Source of the DNA: Gamsiella multidivaricata
Lineage: Eukaryota > Mortierellomycota > Mortierellomycetes > Mortierellales > Mortierellaceae
NCBI RefSeq assembly: GCF_025024155.1
Contig: NW_026251755.1
Span: 62,001-126,000 of the forward strand
Direction: 5' to 3'
DNA length: 64,000 bases
Part shown: positions 32,996 to 44,344 of the stretch, piece by piece
How the letters are laid out: every line of letters begins with the position of its first letter
Numbering within the stretch: position 1 is the first letter of the stretch
Made by a program: the position numbers and the translations under genes
Notes under the pieces: model-generated
Databases searched by the model: none
What the model was told of the DNA's origin: nothing
What the model saw: the letters and a program-made list of their open reading frames with translations, nothing else

Positions 32996-35730
32996 ATGGC
33001 AGATCCTTCGGTATCCTCGTGGGGGGCATACAGCTCGCTGAACCAGGCTGGACGGATATCGCAGGAGGAGCGACCTTCGCGCAGCGACACCAACAACGAG
33101 TTTCGTCTGGGGATGATCACCCCGCACGAGGCTGATACCGACAGCGAGGAGAACAAAGACGACGCCGACGACGCCGACGACGAGGAAGATGAAGAAGATG
33201 AAGAGGATCTGGAGAGTATGGGCGACTTTGCACCGCTGGCGAGTTCAAATCGGTCCTACAATAAACTCAAATCAGCGTCTCCGTCCTCATCCCTCCCACG
33301 CGTATCGCATCCATGCAAGGTCCTGGCCACGGTCTTTGGCACGGCCATGGTTGTCTCCTTGGCCTTTGCTCTCCTGTCACTCCTCCACCTGAACTCCAAT
33401 ACCTCTCTCGATTCGGAACCCGGTAACGGAACCTTGATGGCTCCCGTAGGGATCAGTATCGACGACTTTACGCTGAAGGACTTCAAGCTCCCACCTTGGA
33501 ACTGGGACATCAACTCGTATCTGCCGATCAACATCACCAACGGACCAAAGTTCACACATATCCAGTGGAAGAATGGAGAGCAGTACCTGCAGGTCGATTG
33601 TCCCGATCAGGCCAACTATCAATACCATTTTCAATCTTTCCCCAAGGACGAGTTTCGGGATCACCCTACTGCAAGCCAGGGGATCGACGATCTGTTGCCT
33701 CTGGGCGAGGAGCCTTATGTGTTTGTGCTCTGCCCACCTGGACAAGACAATACGAACCTGGTTTTCCGGGAGTTCGACATGCCTGACGAGCCCTTGCCCG
33801 AGGCACCGCCGCATATTGACGGAACTCTGCAGGCCCCTCAGCCGTTGCTGGATGACGTAGTGATGATCTTGGTGGATGCGATTTCGCGAGCAAAGTTCAG
33901 GATCGAGATGCAAACAGTTATGGAGACCTTTGCGGCCATTAACTCGACCGGCTCAGGAGCTGGAGCAGGGCACAGGATCTTCGATTTCGAGCACTATAAT
34001 GTCCTCGGTCAGAATTCGCCACCGAACAAGGCCTACATCTACTCTGGCCAGTCGATCGAGCACAGAAATGACGGTGCACAGCACTGGCTCTGGGACGCTT
34101 ATGAGGAGCAGGGGTTCACAACAGCACATACGGATGGCGAGTGCGGAGGCGAAAGAGGCATTACCGATTATACGACGGGCGCGATCACTTTCGAGTACTC
34201 GCATAAATTTCATCGACTCCCGGCGCAACATCAAATGTCGCAATTGTCCTGGTGCGAAAACCATGACATGTATGCCTCAGGCGCGTGGGGAAAAAGTTGT
34301 ACGCTTCCTGCGGAAGTGAATTACAATGCCGCCCTGATGGGCGGAATGAGATGGAATACGCCTTATTGTGCGGGCGAGAAGGCGATTCATAAGCATATCA
34401 TGGAGAATTTGGAGGGTTGGTTGGTCAGCACTAAGGGACAGAGGCGGTTTGCGACATATTCGTTCATGGATGCCCATTCACCTGTAAGCATTTTTGTCTT
34501 CTATTGCTCTCCATAGGTCTGTTGAAGAGATCAGTACACTAACACGGCGTTTCTTTTTCTTTTTTTTTTTTTTTATTTGTCTTGTGTTGTGCAGGACCAC
34601 CACCACATTTCTTTTGACAAGCATCTCGCGGCTCTTATTCAGAATCTTCTTGTTGGTCAGAATGGTCAACCGCCTCTTCTCTCCCCAAAGAGGTAAGCGA
34701 ACTACTCATTTCCGCTCTTCATGCGACCAAAGGACAAACTGAACAAATACCTAACCTGTGCTCTTGTTTAAACTCCTCCTCCTCCCCCCCTCCTCGCCTT
34801 AAAAGCGCTCTCGTCATCATGGCAGACCATGGATTGCACTATGGCCGGGAGACCTACACATTCCCTGGATTCATCCATCACAAAATCCCACCACTCTTCG
34901 TAGCCCTTCCAAATCAACTCCTCGCAGAACGCCCAGACTTTGCTCAGGCACTGGAGCAGAACCAGAACCGGATATTGTCCCACCTGGATCTTCACCAGAC
35001 ATTTCATCATCTGGCTTACGGAGACATGCCTGTCGGCAACTACGCCCAATACATGACCGACTTTATCGCGGACGGCACCTTCCGACGACAGTTCCATCCC
35101 AACGCACCCAATGAGACCTCTTATGCGCAGATCTATGGCCGCTCGCTCTTGCTCCCGATCGAAGAGGATCGATCATGTCGAACCGCCGGTATCCCACACG
35201 ACTTTTGCGCGTTCCAACCGTTCCTGAGCCTCGACCCCAGCAAGGCCGTCGACTCGACGTTCATGAGAAGTGCGCTTCTGCTCCTGGCCAGGCGGATGAA
35301 CGAACTGACTCAGATCTATCATGTGGACGATGTCTGCCGTCCGTCAAGTCTGGTCCTGCAGCCAGCACAGGATATGTCGTCCGTGAGCGGGTCCTTTGAT
35401 GATATCGGTACGGGGGATCTGGTGATGGAGTCGGCCTATGCGTCAGCGTCCGCCAATCGAATGCTTCCGCAGCAAAAACAGCAACAGGACGCGCAATCAG
35501 AGACAAGAGTGTTTTATTTTATGGTGAGGGATCGTCATCGGCCGGACCGAAAGTACACAATAACGATGAAGGAGGACGACGTCTTGATGGGTCAAGGAGA
35601 AAGTGTTACAATCCAACAATTGAGCGCCTATGCCGCTGCCTGGCACCCCTGTGCAGTGAAGATCGCTGAGGGAGGAAAGGCCATCGGCAACTGGCAGGAG
35701 GCCGTCAAGCAGTTTTGTGTCTGTTCTTGA
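32996..35730 (+). CDS. DUF229 (sulfatase-like, alkaline phosphatase fold) type II membrane protein
   Basis: Three exons: 32996-34483, 34595-34692 and 34806-35730, 836 residues in phase. The N-terminus is cytosolic and strongly acidic (residues 44-75). One membrane anchor lies at about 109-131. A large luminal/extracellular part follows. It has the marks of DUF229 proteins: VDAISRAKF (probable metal/nucleophile Ser region), SIEHRNDGAQ, MDAHSPDHHH with consecutive His, and VIMADHGLHYG, a typical metal-binding D-H-G of the sulfatase/phosphodiesterase superfamily. Several N-x-S/T sites and Cys residues in the C-terminal half agree with passage through the secretory pathway. The reaction and substrate are not known for this family. 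It converges with FAB1 (200 bp apart). Confidence 0.85.
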
Positions 35731-35930
35731 ACGTACGAAAAAGAATGGCAAGACAGAATATTATGTATATCGCAGCCAGGAGCCGCCATTATAATTTACT
35801 AATGTACCAATATTTCACATTGAATTGCCCTTGGAACATGTCATTACTGCCAATTCCCTTTGTTGGGCGCAGCACATACAGTGGTACAGAAATGGTTGTG
35901 TTTACATTTATTTCTTTCATCGCATACGCA

Positions 35931-38900
35931 TCACTCATCGTTGGAGCTAGGCATCCGCGACATAATCAACGCGCTGCTGGGTCTTGAAACCTGACTTTTC
36001 ATGGTTTCATTCTGCTCTCCAGACTGAAAGCCCGAGCTGCTCCGCGAATGGTGGTAGTGATCCTGATGGTAATTGTGGCGATGGTAGTGACTATGCTGCT
36101 GTTGATCTGTTGAAGACCTTCCTTGATGTGTATTGCTGCCGCCATGCTTCGTATGATGTTGGTGCAACTGCATCTGTCCTTTTTTCTGCTCCTGCTCCAA
36201 AAGATGGTGCTGGTGCTGAAGCCACTCCTGCTCATACTCCGTGCCTGCCTCTTGAATATGATGCTGATGGTGAGATCGCCCGCTCGCCCGATTCATAATG
36301 GCTCCCGCAAAGAGCGAGTCGATGTCAAACCACCGGTCCGGCACCATATCCAAATGCCGATTCATCGCTGACCGGAAGCGCTTGCGATACTGCGCTGGAG
36401 AGACAATCGTTGGCTCGCGGGAGCCGACAGCATCCTTGACCCAGGACTCTAGCTTCTTGTCCCAGGTAAAAGGGCGGATAAAGTCCACAATACCGACCAA
36501 AAGCTCCTGCTCCTCGTCAGACACAGCGACCAGGAGCGAGTAATCCATAATATTGAATCGCTGTAGGAACTGAGAATCGTTGGCCAACGACTCGGAGAGC
36601 TGTAACTTGGCGTGTTCGCGTATAAAGAACGGAGATTCGGACATAAACTCGATAAAGTTCTCGTCCAAGAGAACCTCGTTGTCCCTACCACTGGGTTGCA
36701 CGTATCGATTGCGGCGGGACCCTTTCAAGTCGTAAATTTGAAGGTTCTTGCGGTCGTAAAAGAGGTTTTCCATGATCAGTACGTCCATGTTCATCGATCG
36801 GCCGAGAGCCCCGTGTTTGTAGCCCACGCGATAGAATCCGAAAATCTTGGCGAGTACGGTCGGTCGCTAATCATCCAAAAATCAGAATGTTTAGAGTCAT
36901 TAAGGCATGGACCAGATGGCAGACGCATTCTCTGTCGCTCTTTGGTCATCTGTTCAATTACCTTGTGGTAAATGGCCTTTTGCATGTATTGAAAGTAATG
37001 CGGCGCAAATTTGATAAACGCCTCCAACTCAACCTTCGAGAGCTGCTTCATGATAAATCGATCGTCTCTAGTCTTTAGGAACGAGGAGCCAGATTTACCA
37101 CCGTTTGCATCCCATCTCAAACATCGGGATAAAGACTGAATGTAAGAGTACTCGCATCCTGCAGCCTTGCGAAGCGCATGGAACTGCTCCATATAAAAGA
37201 TCTTGCAGTACAGCATAGTCGAACCATCTAAGAATGCTAAAATGTCGAAAACAGAGTTGAGGGAAATATACAAGAGACTTAATACTGTTTCCAATAAAAA
37301 CATACATCGTCCCCATTTCCCTGCAGCAAAAGTAGAATATCGAACTTACGAAACTTCATATGGGTTCCAGGCTCAGACAGCAATGAGTCGTCAAGGACTT
37401 GAATGTCATCATAGATTCCCTCGGTCGGTAGCCCAGAGGAGGACGGCGTATTGCTTCCACTGCCGTCAAAGGATGCTGCAACACTATCTTCAGCAGGCAT
37501 GGCTGTTCCAGACGTCGACATAGGAGCAGTCGCATGGTTGTTGTTGTTGTCCACATTGATGTCGTCGCCTCGGAAGATGCCTTTCAGCTTTTCGACATAC
37601 TGTGGGGAGCTGAGTGTCAAGGCAATGATGGAGCTAGGTTCATCTTCACGCACAATAATCTGCGAATATGGAAAAACATGCTCGAACGGTTGCCTACTCA
37701 GAAGGAAAAAACACTTGTGGCGTTAGTAATAATAATCACCTATACATTGTACAAACGCGCTCAGTCATAGGGAAAGTCGCTTACATGGGATAGTCTAGGG
37801 GCGTGAAATTAGGCGAGTTCCGGTCTTGCCAAAAGTTGGACAGTGTCTTGATCAAGGATCCGCGTTCAACGCCTTCGGCCACTTCGCTCAGCTGTGGCAA
37901 CTTTGAGGCTGCTGCCAGCGCCGCACTCAAGGTACCGGTGACAGTCATGTTCATAGACGACGACTTTGTAGGCGGAGATCCCACCACAGACGAGCTGAGT
38001 CCGCCAGTGTGAGTACTAGCATTGTTCGTGCCTGAATCCTGTTGTTGATCGGCGGAGTAGTCATCGTCTCCCAAAAACATCATCAGGACTGGATCTAGGG
38101 ACACGTTATCGTCCCCATTATTAGCTAAGGAATGAGCACCTCCCGGCCCTGCGTTGGGACCTACGCTGTTGCTCCTAAGGTTGTTGGTTGCTTCCATCGT
38201 CAAAGGGTCTTCGCTTCCGAGCGCTTCGTCCATGGCATCCGTCTGGATTAGCGAGAAGGTATAGCCACGGCTAGGTTGATACGGCTCCTCACCCTCACCT
38301 TCGGACTGATAGTCGTCCTCATCCTCTGATTCCTCCTTGGCCGCCTCCTTGACGCTCGAAAACACCTCGATCGATGGCTGCTTTGCATCAAGCGGCCGCG
38401 CATTGCGGCTAGAGAGAGCATTCATGTACCTTGCTCGAGCGGTTCCGTTCGGTCCTGGCATCGGCTGCGTCAGAGAACGACTCCTGTTACCGACCACGTT
38501 CCTATGAGTTTCCGACGAATTTGTGGAACCATGCGTCGGAATGGGTATTCCTCCACCCTGAGCACGAGCTAGGTAGCTTGAACGCCTGCTGCTGAGGGTT
38601 GTCGAGGTGAGGCTGTTGGCGGCTGAAGAGAATCTTTCTGGTGAAACTGCGTGGTTAGAAGGCGGACTACTCGCTGTCGATGTGGACGAAGCTGTCTCCG
38701 TGGGTCGCCTTGGCCGTGGTTTATTGAAGAAAAACGGATTCTTTCCTGACGTCGAGGATGTAGAGCTTGGTTTCTCGTTTGTCGGAGTGCGGTCAAGCGG
38801 GATGATTAGTCGTTCGTTCATGTTTTTTAAACCCAAAGATGAGGGCGCTCCAGAGTGGGTTGGTGTGGCGGTAAGGCCGGTCCTGAAATGCTGATTATCC

Positions 38901-41900
38901 CTCCGCTCCTGTTGCAGCAGAGTCATGGGATCGAAAGTTGGTAGCGACACCATTGATAGGCGACTTGAAACCCGCGTCGTAGTTCGCGAACTGGCTGGCA
39001 GCGGAATTCGGGGTATAGTAGACGCAGGAAATGGCTCTTTGGTCTTGGCCTTTTCAGCCAAGTCCTCGTCCGTAACAGTTAAAATCGAGTCCGACGTCAG
39101 CGCGTGCGTGAGTTTTGGTCTAAACTCCTGCATTAGATTCATGGATAGCCTGCGAGTAACCTTTGGTTCCATGAATGGAAAGGCAATCTGTGAAGTGGCC
39201 TTTTCAATAGCGCTTTCAAGTGCAGCTACATCTCCTTCTTCGATCTTTGATCGGGCAACCTTCAAAGTTGGCGAGCTACCTAGGTAAGGTAGGTCCGAAG
39301 GTGCAAAGTCACTGTAATCCTCTCCATTTAACTCGTTGCTGTCACCGGCATCCAGAGTCATAGGCAAATCATTCATCAAGCTCGCATGGTGTGCTCGATC
39401 CGAAGCGACAGGAAACTCCTTCTCGTCGAACAGTCTCCGAAGTTGCGATGTAGTGCTCCTTCTAAAATCGCGCTCTGGATTGAAGTACTCACGCGCAAAG
39501 TCCCCGAATGTTTTGTTCCACGCCACTGCCTTCTCGTATAATTTGATCCGCACCATGTTCAATGCCAATGTGTCCGTCGGAGAGCTGTTGAGATAAGTCT
39601 GCTGCAGCAGTTGCAGTATCCACTTCTTCTCCACGACCACGTTCCTCGACATCTCTAGTAGTTCCTGCTTGGCGGCCTCGATCTTGGATGGTTGGACGAC
39701 ATCAAAAATACAGTTTTTGATCCTCACCATAACCGAGTCCCAGTATCTGGTGATCAGAGAGCGAACAATATCCAAATCCTGGTTTTTGGTCCGTGCATAG
39801 TACTCGGGCTTGCAACGGACGAGCATGGGCGGAAAGTTGATGTCAAAGAGTCGAATCGGTATCCGCTGAATCTTGACGACCTGCGTGTCCAGGCCAAAAT
39901 ACCGAATATGGTCGCGATTGATGTCGTGAGGGCAGATGTTGGCCCGGCATGTCAGGTTGCTCTGGTAGAAAATCAGCTCCAGAAACTTGCCAAAGGAATA
40001 GTTCTTGGTATCATCCGAGATATAAACCTGCGGAGTAGAGACACCGCACATCTGGCACTTGCTCCACATCATGATCGAGTCTTTTTTCAGCGCTGTAGGT
40101 GAATCCCATTGCTCCACAATAACAGTAATCTTGGCATCGCCATGTGCATATATGCGTTGATGGTCTCGGAGAGGTCGATCGCAGGCTGAGGACGGGCAGA
40201 TGAAATTCGACTCCCAGCAGATTTGGTCAAGGTAATGAGCGAGGGTGACATCGCTCAACAAACTATAATATTGAATGAGGCGTATGACAGGCCCGACGCA
40301 GGTCGTCTTGGTCGGCATACAGATGTTCGAAAACAAAAATGCGAGGTTCTGGTAAGCGAATGGCACGATATGTGGTGGTCCAATGTTGCTGCTCAAAAAG
40401 TCCTCCCATGCTTTGCTCTTTGCTTGAAAGTCGTTAGAGATGTCAATGTAGGCGCCTTCGACAAATCCACTATCTTGCGACCTGCCTGTTGATGACTTGT
40501 TGATGATAGCGCTCGTACTGGCGGCTGCAAATAGAATCTTTGCGTTGCCGATCTCCCGTAGCGCTGTGGGTGTTGTGGACTGTTCGATCGCCTTGAGTTT
40601 TTCCGCATCCTCGATCATTTGCTTCAGCAGAAATGGAGGATTGAATTTGACAAAGGGCGATGCAGAAAGGATCGTTTGCTTGTATGGCACGAGTGATTCT
40701 TGAAGACGGCTGATATCTGCATCGGAAGAGATTTCGACCTTCTCCTCCTCTAGGAGGCGTGATTCTCGCACTGCCGATGTCATGGCAAATTGGTCGCTCA
40801 TAAGTGAAGTCTCCAGTTTGAGGTTATACGACACCCAGACCATCAATCGGACCACCTTCTTGATCCTGTTCAGCGTTTCCAGTGATCCACCGCGGAGAAC
40901 CAAGGAGCAGAAAAGATTTCCTGGGCAGTCCTGGAAGAACATGTAGCTCTTTCGCTTGTTGGGGATCAACTCGTGGACAAACGTCTTTACTTCGAAAGAG
41001 CCGCAGGTTCCTAACCGTGGTTCCTTGACAAGCTTATCGAACGACAGAATGATGTCGGCTCCGGTTGAATGGGCGATCGCCTCGGCCACCTCAAGTTTGA
41101 CGTTATATGCCACTGCGACATTGTGTTTCAGCAGCAATTCAAGCGCCAATCTGGAGACCGTCTTTTCCACAACGATGATATGCGGGCTCAGAGCGACGAT
41201 CCGAGCGACCAGGTGCTGAAGGTATTCCCTCTCTTGGTTCACAATCGGTTCCAAAGAAATAAAATGGTTTTCGACACGCTGATATTCCAGAGCGAATTTC
41301 AAGATCAGGATCCTGGGGTTTTGGAGGGCTCGACTCATCTGCTTGTGGGCCAAGTTCTTGGTACAAACAACGCCGTTGATATAGAGTGTGTCCTGGGCAG
41401 TTCCGCCAGGGATTTTCTTGACCTTGACGACCTGCCTTACGTCCATTCCTCCCAAGATTTGAATACTTGTCGAGACCTTGAGCACAAGTTTCATAATGAC
41501 TTCTTCCCAGCCATCACCATTGTCGATTTCGAACCGTGTCAGGAGCTGTCGTAGCAATCGGCGCATGTGCTGCAGAGAGGCACTGTTGAGTTCTGTTGGG
41601 CTGACGGCCATTGACGCCGCTCGGGAGTGACGACCGGTATGCAACAGCGCCTGAGAGTTCGAGCTCAAAAACGGCGAGGCTGGTCTGATATCCATGGGTG
41701 ATCTCGCAGATTCTGATCCGTCAGAACGAAGCAAGCCCCTAGTCTTAAGGCTCAGACTCAGATTCCGGTTGGGTCGGTTCCCGCTAACACTGATGCGGCG
41801 GCTCATGGGCGAACGGTCTTTTGAAAACATGTCCCGTATTTCCTCCGCCCGGGTTGTGCGCACGATAAACTTTTCCCTTGGGATAAAGTCAGAGATAGTG

Positions 41901-43666
41901 CTGTCGTCATCATCATCGTCGCTGTTGCCATCGTTATATGGATCGTTGAGAGTGACAAATCCTATGGTATTGGGCGAGTTCGACGGCCAAAGGTCGTCTC
42001 GGTCGTCGTCATCCTCCTCTCCCATGAACGGCGCTATTTCTGGATCCAAAATTGAGTCGTGCATGGCATCTTCAAGCGCAAGAGACCTCCCGAAGGGCAC
42101 CGTGCTGCCATCGATTTGGTCACCATTTGCGGTGTTGGACCGAGACCGAGCCAGAAACAAGTTTGATCCGGCATGTAAAAACTTTCGGAACCCATCTAGG
42201 GGAGTGCCGTCGTTTTGATTCGAAGACACGGGATTCGTAGCAATCGAAGGGGGTTGCGTTAGATATCCGTGGACACTTGATGGGGTCGACGTGGACCAAG
42301 TAGTACCTGGGGTGTACTCGCTGAGCCCATTCTCCTGCTCCTCGTACTGCTGCATGACATCCAAGCAGTAGTTGCATACACGCAGATAGCCTTCGTACCC
42401 AAGTTTGATTCCGGGAATGATTTTTGATGCGCACTTTGAACAAAAAATGTGGCCTAGTAGAAATGAATAATGTACGGAATGAGCCGATCAATTTACTGCC
42501 GAGAAAAGATGATCCTGCTTGCCATAGCGTCGTATGGATATCGGTATGTATTACCACAAATGCGGCAATGGTGTTTCCTTCTGAAGACAAAGAACGAGGC
42601 GCTGCATCCAAAGCACTCCTTTGCATTTTCGTCCGCCATCCAGTAATCCCTGTTCACGCCTTCTCCTCTGACACGGCGGATGAGTTTAGTCAATGAGTTG
42701 CCCTTCTGGTGCCCAGAGCTGAAGCTTCTGATCGATCTCGTATCCGAGTCAGCGAATGCCTCTCTTGCGCCGAGAGTTTGGTGGATATAGTCTCTGGTTG
42801 CAGAGGTATCCCCTATTGTAAATCGCCAAACGTGAGGAGTTAGCATGTTTCATAAAAGACCCTGGGTGTAAGATCCAGGGCAATACCTTTCACGCCGTCA
42901 AGACCTTTGAGATGCGTGACTTACCTGCGCTGAGTCGTGTATGGTCTACTATCCGGCTGTCCGGGGCTCTAGTGGTCATGGCGCCTGGCGAATCGGCAAG
43001 CAGCCCATCCTTGAACATTTGTTGGTCTCCAAAGGCGGGACTGAGCGATACGATGGGTGGCGCCATCGAAGTGAGCGAGGCAGAGTCGTCGTCCTTTACA
43101 ATGCTATGCTCCATGGTGCTTACTTTGAAGAGGGAGGATGCTCGCTTGGGTACGGTCGAGGATCCTGAGTAATGTTGCCGGACAACGATGGTCCGGTCCT
43201 TATCTTCTGCGATTATTGGCGTTGATATGCCTGGTTGCATACTCGATTTACTACTGAGGCTACCCTTGCTACTGTTGTCCGAATTAGAGATCCATGACCT
43301 TGAATCTGACTGGCGTGAGTAGGATGGTCCGATAGTCGATGAGGAAGACACGCTGCTGGGGTTGTCTTCGAGAGTAGCGCGGGGGGTTGATGCGCCCGAC
43401 GCGGCGGAGGAGACAACCAGAGAGGGCACACGGCTGTTGGAGTGGCTATCCCATGATGATTGATTATCTATACCAGGTGCAAAGGTTGTAGCTTGACCGG
43501 ATTGTGCTGCAGCAGGCGTTGTTGGAGGTGTCCAAGGCTGGGACGGACTATGGGACGACGTCGAGAGGGTGTTCTTAACGCGGTGGAATATCTTGGAGAG
43601 TACGTTCTCTGGCGGGTCCTCGTGCTGAGGCTCATGGAGAGCATCGAAGCTTGTGAAGGTACTCAT
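35931..43666 (-). CDS. FAB1: 1-phosphatidylinositol-3-phosphate 5-kinase
   Basis: Six exons in translation order: 42925-43666, 42555-42812, 37785-42453, 37350-37693, 36962-37236 and 35931-36866. All are in phase and give 2407 residues, the size of Fab1/PIKfyve. The order is a Ser-rich N-terminus, a FYVE zinc finger at about 305-372 ([23 protein letters not shown]), a Cpn60/TCP1-like domain from about 660 ([17 protein letters not shown]), a Cys-rich region, long Ser/acidic linkers, and a C-terminal PIP kinase domain (about 2000-2330) with [34 protein letters not shown] and [12 protein letters not shown]. It makes PtdIns(3,5)P2 on vacuole/endosome membranes and controls vacuole size and trafficking. 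The C-terminal tail past the kinase is His/Gln-rich and unusual in length. Confidence 0.95.
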
Positions 43667-44344
43667 GGCTGCAGGGAAAATAAAGACGCGGGTGCGTTGG
43701 GCTGAATAGGAAGGGTGTTATGAGTACTACGACGCGACAGAAAAGAAAGAGCAGGTCGAGTAGAAAGCCATAGACATGAAAGAAGGTAAAGAAGGTGTTC
43801 TTTTGTAGGGTGGTGGGTAGAGAGAGATGGGAGACCAATAAGGCACAGCGGTGTGTGTGTGAGCAGTGAGAAGAAAGAAGTAGCTCAGGACCATGCCATG
43901 GCCATTCTTCAAAGGCACGCCGCAGAGAAGACCCTTTGTTCAGCAGCACGTCCCTGGGGAATTGGCCAATCAGAGGGAGCGGGCTGCTTTGCCAGTCATA
44001 GCCTAGGGAAGATGTATTTTGTCGCACGTGTAACAGTGTCCGTTGGGTCTGCGGTTTGATCTGATTCAACCCTGATCCGTCCTCCCAACGAGATCACTCG
44101 CCAGAAAGGGATCTCCCATATACTTCTCCAGGGCATCCCTCCGTTCCCACCACACCTCCTCAGGAACAGTGCCTCCGACGACAGCAGCAACCTTACGCCT
44201 TTCTCTGTACACTCCTCATTCTCCTTACTTACTGTCCGATCAGGTTCTGCCTCTTTGCCTTGTGCCCTTCAAGTCCAAGACCGTGACAAACACTAGCCCT
44301 CTGACAAGTTCGCAACCCTCTGTCCAGCCTAGCTCACCTGCCGA
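43667..44344. promoter_or_regulatory. Divergent promoter region of FAB1 and the PPR gene, with CCAAT palindrome
   Basis: A 678-bp region between two genes transcribed outward. At 43961-43974 it has attggccaatcaga, which contains two CCAAT boxes on opposite strands that overlap by two bases. CCAATCA is the site of the fungal HAP/CBF complex, which controls many mitochondrial genes; the PPR protein on the right appears mitochondrial. The link is inferred. No other gene supported. Confidence 0.5.
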
